From positions 1 to 13,663 of the forward strand of contig CAZXBB010000080.1 of NCBI GenBank assembly GCA_964638815.1: a DNA stretch of 13,663 nucleotides, written 5' to 3'. The first letter of the stretch is position 1. Each line of letters opens with the position of its first letter. Position numbers and translations under genes: made by a program. This DNA comes from CAZXBB01 sp964638815. GTDB lineage: Bacteria; Planctomycetota; Phycisphaerae; Phycisphaerales; SM1A02. Below the pieces are notes generated by a model that was given only the letters and a program-made list of their open reading frames with translations, searched no databases and was not told the origin of the DNA. Shown one piece after another: positions 1 through 10,600 of the stretch.

Positions 1-1371
1 TGGGGCGGCGGCATCTACGAGTCGCGGGCGTTCTACGACGCGTGCGACGAGCTCGGCATCATGGTGTGGCAGGACTTCATGTTCGCGTGCGCGACGTACC
101 CGGAGGAGGCGCCGTATCCCGCGTCGATCGAGGCGGAGGCGCGCCACCAGGTCGCGCGGCTCTCGCCGCACCCGTGCATCGTCCTCTGGTGCGGCGGGAA
201 CGAGAACACGGTCGCCTACGAGAGCTGGGGCTGGAAGGAACGTCTCGCTCCCGGACAGACGTGGGGCGAGCGCTACTTGCTCGAGACGCTGCCGGCGATC
301 GTCGCGACGCTGGACCCGACGCGGCCCTACTGGCCGGACAGCCCGTACTCCGGCACGCGGGACATCCATCCGAACGATCCGGACCACGGCGATCGCCACA
401 CCTGGGACGTGCGGGTCGAGGGCTACCGCGACATGGTGCCGCGTTTCGTGAGCGAGTTCGGTCACCAGGCGCCGCCGAACCACGCGACATGGCACGCGGC
501 GGTCGGGGACGAGGGGTGCGTGATCGACGGCGCGGCGAGCCGTCACCGCCAGCGCGCAGGCGGCGGCAACGCGCGGCAGTACGACGAGCCGCTCGCCGCG
601 CACTTCGAGCCGCCGGCGGACTTCGACGAGTGGCACTACCTCGCGCAGGTCCTCCAGGCGCGGGCGATCGCGCTCGGCATCGAGTGGCTGCGCGTCCATC
701 GTCCGCGGTGCATGGGCGCGCTCTTCTGGCAACTCAACGACGTCTGGGCCGGGCATTCCTGGTCGGCGATCGATGCTGCGAACCGACTCAAGCCGCTGTG
801 GTACGCGGTGCGGCGGGCGTTCGCGTCGCGACTGCTGACGATCCACCCCGATGAAGGCGGGCCGACGCTCTTCGCCGCCAACGATCTCGCCGCGCCGTGG
901 CGCGAGACGGCGCGCGTGCGCCGGGTCGGGCTCGACGGCGGGGAGCGCGCCGCGGCCCGGGTTCCGATCGACCTCGCGGCCGACGCTGCGGGCGTCGTCG
1001 CGTCGCTCGCGGACGTCGTCGGCGCGCCGTCAGACCCGCGCGACGAGCTGATCGTCGTTGACGCCGGCCCCGCCCGCGCGCTGTGGTTCCACGCCCGCGA
1101 CCGCGACCTGTCGCTGCCGCCGCCGCGGTTCACGGCCGAGGTGCACCCCCGCGCCGGCGGCGTGACGCTGCGGGTGCGGGCGGAGACGATCCTGCGGGAC
1201 GTGGTGCTCGGCGTCGATCGGCTCGACCCCGCCGCGGAGGTGGACGAGCACCTCGTGACCCTCCTGCCGGGCGAGACGTTCGATTTCGGGATCCGCACCG
1301 GGCGACCGATGACACACGCGGAGCTCACGCTGCCGCCCGTCTTCGGATGCGTGGGCGGACGCCGGGCCTGA
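1..1371 (+). CDS. Glycoside hydrolase family 2, beta-mannosidase-like, 5'-truncated by the window edge
   Basis: The reading frame is open from base 1, so the start and the N-terminal sugar-binding domain lie outside the window; 456 codons remain before the TGA at 1369-1371. The first residues (WGGGIYES...DELGIMVWQDF) are the conserved opening of the GH2 catalytic barrel. The general acid/base is the Glu in CGGNEN (codon 202-204), and the nucleophile is the Glu in FVSEFG (codon 454-456). The motif FWQLNDVW.GHSW.AID, near 724-774, is typical of GH2 beta-mannosidases. A beta-sandwich C-terminal region follows. Known family role: hydrolysis of terminal beta-mannosides by a retaining mechanism. 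Specificity for mannose is inferred from the overall motif style; other GH2 activities are possible. Location in the cell cannot be judged without the N-terminus. A beta-barrel protein gene follows 62 bases downstream on the same strand. Confidence 0.88.
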   Translation, partial: WGGGIYESRAFYDACDELGIMVWQDFMFACATYPEEAPYPASIEAEARHQVARLSPHPCIVLWCGGNENTVAYESWGWKERLAPGQTWGERYLLETLPAIVATLDPTRPYWPDSPYSGTRDIHPNDPDHGDRHTWDVRVEGYRDMVPRFVSEFGHQAPPNHATWHAAVGDEGCVIDGAASRHRQRAGGGNARQYDEPLAAHFEPPADFDEWHYLAQVLQARAIALGIEWLRVHRPRCMGALFWQLNDVWAGHSWSAIDAANRLKPLWYAVRRAFASRLLTIHPDEGGPTLFAANDLAAPWRETARVRRVGLDGGERAAARVPIDLAADAAGVVASLADVVGAPSDPRDELIVVDAGPARALWFHARDRDLSLPPPRFTAEVHPRAGGVTLRVRAETILRDVVLGVDRLDPAAEVDEHLVTLLPGETFDFGIRTGRPMTHAELTLPPVFGCVGGRRA

Positions 1372-1397
1372 ATCAACGGGCCCTTTCACGTTTTTTT
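1364..1397 (+). terminator. Weak possible intrinsic terminator after the GH2 gene
   Basis: GGGCC at 1364-1368 can pair with GGCCC at 1379-1383 across a 10-base loop that includes the stop codon. A run of seven T follows at 1391-1397. The stem is short, and seven bases separate it from the T run, so termination may be inefficient. The T run is notable in such GC-rich DNA. Confidence 0.3.
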
Positions 1398-1433
1398 CCA
1401 ATCACCGCGGCGGCTTTGCCCGAGAATGAGTCC

Positions 1434-2012
1434 ATGAGCATGCAACGAAACAGCGTGATCTTCGGCGGTCTGCTCCTGGTGGCCGCGGCGTTCGCCGCCG
1501 GCGTGAGCGCCGCCCCCCGCAACGCGACGATGCAGAGCGGTCCGTACTGGACCCCCCTTCGCTACTTCGAGGGCGTGTGGAACGGCGCGGGCGACGGCAT
1601 CGGGGGGCGGTCGAAGGTGGACCGCGCGTACCGCTTCGTCCTCGACGGCCACTTCCTTCACATGACGACGAAGGCCGTGTTCCCGAAGCAGGAGAAGAAC
1701 CCCGAGGGGGCCGTGCACCAGGACTGGGGAATGATCAGCTACGACGCGGGGCGCGAGAAGTTCGTGCTGCGCGAGTTCCACTCCGAGAAGTACGTCAACA
1801 CGTACGTCGCTGAGCTCTCGGAGGACGGCCGCACGATCGTCTTCACGACGGAGCACATCGAGAACATCCCGAAGGGCTGGCGAGCGCGGGTGACGATGAA
1901 GATCCTCGACCCCGAGCACTTCGAGGAGATCTTCGAGCTCGCCCCGGTGGACCAGGACTTCTTCCGCTGCAGCACGAACACCTTCGAGCGGAAGGTGACG
2001 ACGCGGGAGTGA
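1434..2012 (+). CDS. Small exported protein, likely lipocalin/nitrobindin-like beta-barrel (DUF1579-like)
   Basis: This 192-residue protein begins at ATG 1434. An in-frame ATG at 1440 is an equally usable start, and a purine-rich GAGAATGAG lies just upstream. Residues 1-27 form a clear signal peptide with a hydrophobic core (VIFGGLLLVAAAFAAG) and a VSA|AP cleavage site, so the protein is exported. The mature part is rich in short beta strands. It opens with a FEGVWNGAGDGIGG stretch, which resembles the first strand and G-x-W-x-G turn of small FABP/nitrobindin or DUF1579-type barrels, and it ends with FERK. No catalytic motif is visible. The family identification is by impression of motif and size; the function is unknown. 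It could be cotranscribed with the GH2 gene 62 bases upstream, but a weak terminator lies between them. Its 3' end meets the convergent sirtuin gene after only 13 bases. Confidence 0.8.
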   Translation: MSMQRNSVIFGGLLLVAAAFAAGVSAAPRNATMQSGPYWTPLRYFEGVWNGAGDGIGGRSKVDRAYRFVLDGHFLHMTTKAVFPKQEKNPEGAVHQDWGMISYDAGREKFVLREFHSEKYVNTYVAELSEDGRTIVFTTEHIENIPKGWRARVTMKILDPEHFEEIFELAPVDQDFFRCSTNTFERKVTTRE

Positions 2013-2025
2013 GCCGGCCGCGGGT

Positions 2026-2802
2026 TCAGTCCATGAGCTCCCACAGCGCCGCCAGCGTCTCCGCACCGCCGGAGGCGATGCGGTGCTCGACGATGTCCGA
2101 GAGTTCCGATTGCGCCGGGTTGATCTCGACCGTCGGCACGCCGAGCGCCCGGGCGCGGAGGACCGGCTCGAGGATGTACGGGAAGAGGGCCGACGTGCCG
2201 ACGACGATCACCAGGTCCGGCTCTCGCGCCACCACCTCAATGAGCTGCGCCACCGCCTCCTCCGGGAGCGTTTCGCCGAAGAGGACGACGTCCGGGCGCA
2301 CGACCCCGCCGCAGCTCAGGCACAGGGGCGGCAGCGACGGCTGCTCGGTGTAGCGGACGATGAACTCGGCGCGGGTGAACGCGTCGCCGCATTGCGGGCA
2401 GCGGAACGACGCCGAGCTGCCGTGGATCTCGATGAGCTGCCGCGACCCCGCGTCCCGATGGAAGCCGTCGATGTTCTGCGTGAGCACCCAGGTGCCCGGT
2501 TTGCGGCGTTCGATCCCGGCGATCACCGCGTGCCCGTGGTTGAACGTCGCGCGGCGCCCGGCCTCCGCGATCTGCCAGAGGTACTTCCACGTCACCTCGG
2601 GACGCCGCGCCAGCGTCGCGCCGCTCAGGGCCTCCTCGATGGCCATCCCGTCGTCGGTCGCCCGGTCGTCGTAGAGCCCGCCGGCGCCGCGGTAGGTCGG
2701 CAGGCCGGAGTCGGCGGAGAGCCCGGCGCCGGTGATGAAGAGAATGCGCTCGGCATCCTGGATGAGCTTCGCCACCGTGATGAGCGCGTTCACGTCCGGC
2801 AC
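2026..2802 (-). CDS. Sir2-family NAD-dependent protein deacylase (sirtuin)
   Basis: This 258-residue protein has the full sirtuin core. The NAD-binding signature GAGLSADSGLPTYRG is at residues 25-39, TQNID at 108-112, and the catalytic His is H127 in EIHGS. A Cys4 zinc site is formed by C135, C138, C161 and C164. RPDVVLFGE follows at 169-177, and GTSA and VEINP motifs occur near the C-terminus. The family removes acyl groups from lysine with NAD as cosubstrate and works in the cytoplasm; no signal peptide is seen. The start is GTG (2800-2802). It is the only start codon upstream of the NAD motif before an in-frame stop in the repeat array, and no strong Shine-Dalgarno sequence precedes it. 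The acyl specificity and target are unknown. A tandem array separates it from the same-strand mannosidase gene, and it converges on the exported barrel protein. Confidence 0.93.
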   Translation of the reverse strand: MPDVNALITVAKLIQDAERILFITGAGLSADSGLPTYRGAGGLYDDRATDDGMAIEEALSGATLARRPEVTWKYLWQIAEAGRRATFNHGHAVIAGIERRKPGTWVLTQNIDGFHRDAGSRQLIEIHGSSASFRCPQCGDAFTRAEFIVRYTEQPSLPPLCLSCGGVVRPDVVLFGETLPEEAVAQLIEVVAREPDLVIVVGTSALFPYILEPVLRARALGVPTVEINPAQSELSDIVEHRIASGGAETLAALWELMD

Positions 2803-2870
2803 CGCGAAGCATAGCCTGGCGCGCGCGGCGGAACCACGGCTGCTTGATGTTCCGGGTGGCGCCCGGATGC

Positions 2871-2996
2871 GTCATGGGTCATGGGTCATGCGTCACGCGT
2901 CATGGGTCATGCGTCATGGGTCATGTGTCATGGGTCATGCGTCATGGGTCATGCGTCATGCGTCACGGGTCATGCGTCACGGGTCATGGGTCACGG
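2871..2996. repeat. Heptanucleotide tandem array, 18 units of GTCAYGN
   Basis: Reading the plus strand from 2871, eighteen consecutive 7-base units fit GTCAYGN without an indel; they are variants such as GTCATGG, GTCATGC, GTCACGG and GTCATGT. Only positions 5 (T/C) and 7 (G/C/T) vary. A diverged unit (CGGATGC) precedes at 2864-2870. On the minus strand each unit contains RTGA, so all three frames are closed by TGA. On the plus strand the array is fully open and encodes a meaningless heptapeptide repeat. The right end overlaps the last codons and the stop of the GH38 gene; the left end is 68 bases upstream of the sirtuin start codon. There are no spacers, so this is not CRISPR. Confidence 0.95.
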
Positions 2997-5900
2997 GCGC
3001 GGCGACAACGCAGCGTCACGATCCGGAAGGGCCCGATCGCGACGATCGTCGTCGCGCGAGCGCCGTCGTGCGTCACCGTGCCGTCGCACGGCCGCTCGAG
3101 CGCATCGACGGCGTCCACGCCGGTCATGGGCAGATGCCACGCCACCTCGAGCGCCCCGCGGCGTCCGTGGGTCTCGACCAGCCGCAGCACGACGCCGTCG
3201 CCGTCCTCCGCGGGCTTGAACGCCGAAACGACGACGCCGGCCGCGACCTCGCCCGAGAGCGTGAACGGCGCCCACGCCGTGTCGATCGGCCCCGCCTGCC
3301 CGGGCAGGAGCCCCCGCGCGATGAGCGGATCGTTGAGGTCGCTCGCCGCGCGGTCCACGCCCGCCGCGCGCCAGTCGCCGTCGTGCGGCATGAGAGCGTA
3401 CGTGAACGCGTGCAGGCCGCGGTCGGCGTCGGCGTCGGGAAAGGCGGGGCCTCGCAGCAGCGACAGGCCGAGGACGTTCTCCTCGCACGAGTGGCCGTAC
3501 TTGCCGTCGTTGAGCAGGGCCACGCCGAACCCGGGCTCGGAGAGATCGGCCCACGTGTGTGCGCACACCTCGAACATCGCCTGCTCGCGAGCCGTGTTGC
3601 GATGCGTGGCCCGTTCGACGTGACCGAACTGGATCTCGTAGGTCGCGCGCGTCGCCCGGACGGCGACGGGAAAGAGCGCGCGCAGGAGACGGCGCCGCTC
3701 CCGCCAGTCGACGCTGGTCTCGATGTCGAGTCGCGGCGACCCGGCGGTGAGCACGTAGCGCTGCACGATGCGGGAGGCGGCACCGAGCGGGCGCTCGACC
3801 TCGATGGAGGCGCGCAGGGGGCCCGCCTGCACGATGTCGATCCGCTCCGCGCGTCCGGTGACGAAGTCCGGCTTGTCGGCATGCTCGGCGTCGATGTCCC
3901 ACGCCTCCCACGCGCGCGGACGGTCCTCGTACAGCACGAGCCGGTTGAGCGGGCCGGCAGCGGCCTCCCGGCCGTCGCGGGCGCGGCGCAGCGACGCGAT
4001 GCAACCCGCTTCGTCGATCGTGGCCTCGATGACGCCGTTCGCCAGCGTCCGGCCGTGGACGCCCACCGGGGCGACGGCGGGCGGCGCGGCGCGGTCCACG
4101 ATCGCGACCCCCAGAGCCGGGACGTCCGCGACGGAATGGTCGGCGCCGTCCACCGCGACGACCCCCGTGCGCGGGTGCGAGCCCGGGTTGAAGACGATCA
4201 TCGGCTTCGCGAGACCGGTCGCGTCCGCCTGCGTCGCCCAGTGGCCGAGACCATCCTCGACGCCGAGCTCGTGGATCGATCGGATGCGGGCATACTGGCT
4301 CCGGGCGTCGTCGTAGACGGCGGCGATCGACGAGCCGGGAAGGATGTCGTGGAACTGGTTGAGGAGGACGAGCCGCCATGCCTCGCGCAGCTCGGCGACG
4401 AGCTCCGCGCGCCGCGCGACGGGGAGCGGAGCCGGCGAACCGGCGCCGAGCCACTCCGCGCGACGCAGCCCGAGCTCCGCGCGGCGATTCGCCGCCTTGA
4501 GCCAGGCCTGCGTCGTGTACGTGCCGCGGTGCAGCTCGAGGTAGAGCTCCCCGTCCCAGGCGGGCAGGTCGTCGCCTCGCGTCTGCAGACGCTCGCGCGC
4601 CTCGTGCAGCGCCGCACGGAATGCCCGCGCGCCATCCAGCGTGACGCGCGGCAGCCCCTCGGCGCCTGCGGCGAGGTGCGCGCGCTCGATCATCGCCGCG
4701 GTCGGGCCGCCGCCGCCGTCGCCGTAGCCGAACGGCTGAAGCCAGACGCCGGTGCGGCCGCGATCCTTCCTCGCCTCGTTCGCCGCGCCGCGTCGAAGCT
4801 CGGCCGCGGTGTTGGCGGCGTTGTAGTCGTGCCCCGGCGTGCAGTGCGCGAGGACCTCGCTGCCGTCGAGCCCGCGCCACCGGAAGCTGACGAGCGGGAA
4901 CTCGTTGCGTTCGTTCCACGAGAGCTTGTTCGTGATGAACGTGTCGAGGCCCGCCGCCGCCATGATCGTGGGCAGCGACGCCGGGAAGCCGAACGTGTCG
5001 GGCAGGTAGAGGATGTCCTGCGGCGCCGCGTCGCCGAACTTCTCCCGCCAGTACTGCACGCCGTAGATGACCTGACGCAGAAGCGCCTCACCGGAGGGCA
5101 CGTTGCAGTCCGGCTCGATCCACATCGCCCCGGCGGCCTCCCACCGTCCTTCGCGTACGCGCCCGGCGATCTCGCCGAACAGCGCCGGCGCGTCCTCCTC
5201 GACCCACGCGTACTGCTGCGGCTGGCTGCACAGGAACCGGAAGTCGGGATACCGCTCCATCAGACGCAGCACGGTCGCGAAGCTGCGCAGGCACTTGCGA
5301 CGCGTCTCGCGGATCGGCCAGAGCCACGCCGTGTCGATGTGGGCGTGCCCGACGGCGAAGCAGCGCGACGCGCCGTCCGCGCCGCTCGCGGCCAGGGCCG
5401 CGGTCAGGATCGCCGTGGCGTCGGCGGCGCCTTCGGTGACGTTCCGGTCGTCGAGGCGCTGTGTCGCGCGACGCAGGGCGTCGAAGAGCGCGTGCCCGCG
5501 CGGCGTGTCCGCGGGAAGCCCGGCCGCGAGCTGCTGAACGAACTCGTACGTGCGCCAGAGACGCCACACGCCGGCGTCGTACGCGGCCAGCTCCGCCCGC
5601 TCGAGGATTCCGGGCAGATCGCTCGCCCAGCGCTCCTGCGTGCCGGGCGGGTCCCACCAGAACGCGGTGATGCCGAGCGGGCGGTTGCACGCCGCTTCGA
5701 TGAGCAGATCGACGTCGTCCCCGGGCTTCGCACCCGCGATGACGTGCGTGTCGCGGTTGACGTCGAAGCCCTGGGTCGGCCTGCCGTCGCGCCAGAGCAG
5801 CGCCTCGGTGCCGCACGAGAATCGCAGGGCGACCTCGCCGCTCGTTTCCGGCACGCGGCCGCGCAGGCGGAACCACGCCGTCGACCACGCCGGGCCCCAG

Positions 5901-6079
5901 CGCCAGCCGAGCGGCGCCGGCTCGTACGACGCCGCGAGCGCCGCCGCGAGCGGGATCGGATCGGGGCACTGGTGCATGGCGACATCGAGGTCGGCGCGGG
6001 CGCCGAAGACGGCGGGTGCGATCACTTCCTTCGCGTAGCCGGCGTATCGGTGCGCGGCCGATTCGAGCTCGCTGAGCAT
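2984..6079 (-). CDS. GH38 alpha-mannosidase, cytosolic MAN2C1-like type
   Basis: This is a 1031-residue protein, the usual size of the large cytosolic GH38 class. An N-terminal beta-sandwich region (about residues 45-140, with WGPAWSTAWFRL) precedes the catalytic domain. The metal site is in GHAHIDTAWLWP at 244-255, where H247 and D249 match the H-x-D zinc ligands of GH38. The nucleophile is predicted to be D361 in YLPDTFGFPASLP. Downstream are the middle helical domain and C-terminal beta domains. The family cleaves alpha-mannosidic bonds with retention, using a divalent metal. There is no signal peptide, so a cytoplasmic role on imported oligosaccharides is inferred. The start is ATG 6079, with no clear Shine-Dalgarno sequence. 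The last residues (RDP) and the TGA at 2984-2986 fall inside the heptanucleotide array, so the extreme C-terminus may have been reshaped by the repeat. Confidence 0.93.
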   Translation of the reverse strand: MLSELESAAHRYAGYAKEVIAPAVFGARADLDVAMHQCPDPIPLAAALAASYEPAPLGWRWGPAWSTAWFRLRGRVPETSGEVALRFSCGTEALLWRDGRPTQGFDVNRDTHVIAGAKPGDDVDLLIEAACNRPLGITAFWWDPPGTQERWASDLPGILERAELAAYDAGVWRLWRTYEFVQQLAAGLPADTPRGHALFDALRRATQRLDDRNVTEGAADATAILTAALAASGADGASRCFAVGHAHIDTAWLWPIRETRRKCLRSFATVLRLMERYPDFRFLCSQPQQYAWVEEDAPALFGEIAGRVREGRWEAAGAMWIEPDCNVPSGEALLRQVIYGVQYWREKFGDAAPQDILYLPDTFGFPASLPTIMAAAGLDTFITNKLSWNERNEFPLVSFRWRGLDGSEVLAHCTPGHDYNAANTAAELRRGAANEARKDRGRTGVWLQPFGYGDGGGGPTAAMIERAHLAAGAEGLPRVTLDGARAFRAALHEARERLQTRGDDLPAWDGELYLELHRGTYTTQAWLKAANRRAELGLRRAEWLGAGSPAPLPVARRAELVAELREAWRLVLLNQFHDILPGSSIAAVYDDARSQYARIRSIHELGVEDGLGHWATQADATGLAKPMIVFNPGSHPRTGVVAVDGADHSVADVPALGVAIVDRAAPPAVAPVGVHGRTLANGVIEATIDEAGCIASLRRARDGREAAAGPLNRLVLYEDRPRAWEAWDIDAEHADKPDFVTGRAERIDIVQAGPLRASIEVERPLGAASRIVQRYVLTAGSPRLDIETSVDWRERRRLLRALFPVAVRATRATYEIQFGHVERATHRNTAREQAMFEVCAHTWADLSEPGFGVALLNDGKYGHSCEENVLGLSLLRGPAFPDADADRGLHAFTYALMPHDGDWRAAGVDRAASDLNDPLIARGLLPGQAGPIDTAWAPFTLSGEVAAGVVVSAFKPAEDGDGVVLRLVETHGRRGALEVAWHLPMTGVDAVDALERPCDGTVTHDGARATTIVAIGPFRIVTLRCRRARDP

Positions 6080-6100
6080 CGCGCGAGTGTACCGCGTTCC

Positions 6101-6154
6101 CGCCCGCGCGGCTCGGCGTCCGCTCCCCCGGTCGCGCGGAGCGGGACGCGGGCG
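6101..6154. other. Nested GC-rich inverted repeat between DUF1501 and GH38 genes
   Basis: Outer arms CGCCCGCG (6101-6108) and CGCGGGCG (6147-6154) are exact reverse complements. Inside them, CCGCTCC (6120-6126) and GGAGCGG (6138-6144) also pair. The structure begins 20 bases beyond the DUF1501 stop codon, in a 94-base gap before the GH38 start. It could form a transcript-end hairpin or slow polymerase. There is no T tract, and in DNA this GC-rich some pairing is expected by chance. Confidence 0.35.
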
Positions 6155-6173
6155 GCACGGCGTTCCGTTCGCC

Positions 6174-7609
<1,436 letters not shown>

Positions 7610-7613
<4 letters not shown>

Positions 7614-10600
7614 CGCTTCACGAGGAACTCGTCGAGGTTGAGGAGCACGTTGGCGACGACGGTCCACGCCGCGAGGTCCGCGCAGTCGGCGCCGGCGAGA
7701 TCAGGGGGAAGCGGCCCGAGGGGATCGGTGGCGAGGGCGAGCGCCGCCTCGGGATCGGCGCGAAGCCCGGCGCGGGCATCCTCGTGGAGCGCGACGAGCG
7801 CCGCGATCTCGTCGGCTTGCGCCGGCCGCGCGAGGCAGAGCCGGACGCCGCGGGCGGCGCGGGCTTCGGCCGCCGGCGGGGCCTCGGTCACGATGCGCCG
7901 CGCGAGCGCCTGCGCCGCCTCCACGTAGACCGGGTCGTTCAGCGTGACGAGCGCCTGGAGCGGCGTGTTGGTGCGGATCCGGCGCGGGACGCAGAACTCG
8001 CGGCTCGGCGCGTCGAATGTGACGCTCGAAGGGTACGGGCTCGTGCGTCGCCAGAACGTGTAGAGGGCGCGGCGATGCCGGTCGGGACCCTCCGAAGTCG
8101 TCCAGAGGTCGTTGCTGTAGATGATGCTCCATACGACGGCGGGCTGCGGGGGGAAGACGGGCGGGCCGTACAGGTCCCTGCTCAGCAGCCCGGCGACCGC
8201 GAGCGCCTGGTCGCGGATCATCTCGGCCTCGAGCCGCAGCCGCGGTCCGCGCGCGAGGAGACGGTTCCCCGGGTCGCGCTCGAGGAGCGCAGCCGTCACC
8301 GCCGACGACTGCCGGTAAGTCGAGGACGTCGCGATCGTGCGCAGGATGCGCTTGAGGCTCCAGTCGCCGGCGACCAGCTCCGTGGCGAGCCAGTCGAGCA
8401 GACGCGGATGGGTCGGCGGTGCGCCCCGGATGCCGAAATCCTCCTGCGTCTCGACGAGCCCGGTGCCGAAGAGCTGCGCCCAGAGACGGTTGACCGCGAC
8501 CCGCGCCGTCAACGGGTTGTCGGCGCTCACGAGCCACCGCGCGAGACCGAGGCGGTTCCGCGGGGCTTCGGCGGGCAGCGGCGGGAAGATCGCGGGCACG
8601 CCGGGCGTGACGACATCGCCCTTGTCGAGAAAGCTGCCGCGCCGGTGCACGTGCGAGGTGCGACGCTCGGACGGCGGCTGCTCGCGCATCACCGGAACGT
8701 GCGGCACTTCTCGTGACATGTGACGCAGCTCCGCCGCAAGCCGGTCGGACTCGAGCAGCAGCGGCTCGATCTGGCGTCGCGTCGGCCGATGCACGTTGCG
8801 CAGGTAGTAGGTCCGCAGCAGCTCGCGCTCTTCGCCGGAGCGCTCTCCCGCGGCGACCGCGAGCGCAGGCACCACGTCGCGCGGCAGAAGCGCCGGATCG
8901 ATCTCCTTCGCGCGGTCCTCCCACACGAGCTGCGACGCGAGGTGGCGCTCGTCGTGACGCGTCGTGCCGCGCACGCCGGCGCGGTCCCAGCGGACCGTGC
9001 CCCCGTGGTGGGTGAACGCCCAGCCAGCGACCGCGTCGCCCGGCGCGAGCCCGACGTCCGCCGCCGGGACCTCCAGACGCACCCAGCGGCCTGCGTCCGG
9101 GAGCGGGCCGCGCGCGAGGCGGCTCGGCGTGCCGTCCGCGCCCCACGCGATCACGTTCGCGCCCCAGTACGCGCGGTGCTCCCAGTCGCGGGTGTCGTGC
9201 CACTGGAGCATGATCTGGCGCGGCGGATCACGGGGGTCGAGATGAACGTCCACGAACAGCACGTCCCCCGCGGCGACCACCGGGGGGAAGTGCGCCTTCA
9301 TGAAGAAGTGCTGCGCCGTCACGCCGGCGTCGGCGCTGCCGCCCCAGGTGCGCACCCCGCTGCGCGCCGGGGGCCGGTGGTCGTCCGCCCACTGCCACTC
9401 GCCCGCGGCGGACCCGCTCGTCTCGGCCTCGACGCCGACCGGGAGATCGTCGTCGATCCAGACGGAGTCGCGCGGCGCGTCGTGCGCATCGTGCGCGTCG
9501 GCGCCGCCGTCCGCGGGCGTCTCCGTCCCGACGTCGGAGGTGACGCCCGCAAGCTCGCGCTGGATCAGGACGTCGAGATGCACGCGCTCACGGTTGATCT
9601 GGGCCCGGCGCGCCGCCTGCGCCTCGTCCGGCACCTCGAGCGTGGGCGCCTCGTCCATCGCGTCCGTGTCCTGCGTCGTGTCGAGGAACGCGTAGAGCTC
9701 GTAGTACTCGCGCTGCGAGATCGGGTCGTACTTGTGATCGTGACACTGCGCGCAACTCATCGTGACGCCCATCCACACCTGCATGGTCGTGTTGACCCGG
9801 TCCACCACCGCGGCCGCGCGGAACTCCTCGTCGTCGGTCCCGCCCTCGTCGTTCGTCATCGTGTTGCGGTGGAAGGCGGTGGCGAGCTGCTGGTCACGCG
9901 TCGGCGTCTCGAGGAGGTCGCCCGCGAGCTGTTCGATCGTGAACCGGTCGAAGGGAACGTCCCGGTTGAGCGCGCGGATCACCCAGTCGCGCCAGGGCCA
10001 GATCGTGCGGCGGCGGTCAACCTCGTAGCCCTTCGTGTCGGCGTAGCGGGCGAGGTCGAGCCAGACGCGGGCCCAGCGCTCGCCGTACGCGGGATCGTCG
10101 AGCAGGCGATCCACGACGCGCTCCCACGCGTCGGGCCGGTCGTCGTTCACGAATGCCTCGACGTCCCCGGGGGTCGGCGGCAGACCCGTGAGGTCCAGCG
10201 TGACGCGGCGGATCAGCGCGGGGCGGTCGGCGGCGGGGGCGGGGCGCAGACCCTCCTCCTCGAGCCGCGCGAGGACGAAGCGATCGATGTCGTTCGCGGG
10301 CCACGCGGCGTCCTCGACCGGCGGGGGGGCCGGACGCTCCGGCGCGACGAACGCCCAGTGCGGCTCGTAGACGGCGCCCTGCGCGATCCACTCGCGCACG
10401 AGCGAAATCGTGCCGTCGTCGAGACGCGGGCGCTCCTCCGCCGGCGGCATGCGGAAGTCCTCGTCGTGCGAGGCAAGTCGCGCGACGAGCGCTCCGGCGT
10501 CGGGATCGCCCGGCACGATGGCCGGGACGCCCGACCGGAGCGGCGCGATCGCGCCGTCACGCGTGTCGAGACGCAGCCCCGCCTTCCGCGCGCGGGCGTC

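Noticed and set aside
42..854. Plus-strand frame overlapping the GH2 gene
   Set aside because: Arg/Gly/Ala-rich out-of-frame reading of the GH2 catalytic domain.
2809..2812. ATG upstream of the sirtuin GTG start
   Set aside because: It is in another frame and cannot extend the sirtuin.
2871..2996. Possible CRISPR array
   Set aside because: Units are 7 bases with no spacers; this is a simple tandem repeat.
6086..6091. TACACT on the minus strand 7 bases before the GH38 ATG, suggesting a leaderless promoter
   Set aside because: The spacing would fit a leaderless transcript, but no -35-like element is visible at the right distance and one hexamer is expected by chance.
7614..7667. N-terminal extension of DUF1501 to position 7667
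   Set aside because: It would add 18 Arg-rich residues encoded inside the DUF1553 gene end, before the Tat motif. The ATGA-coupled start at 7613 is a better fit.
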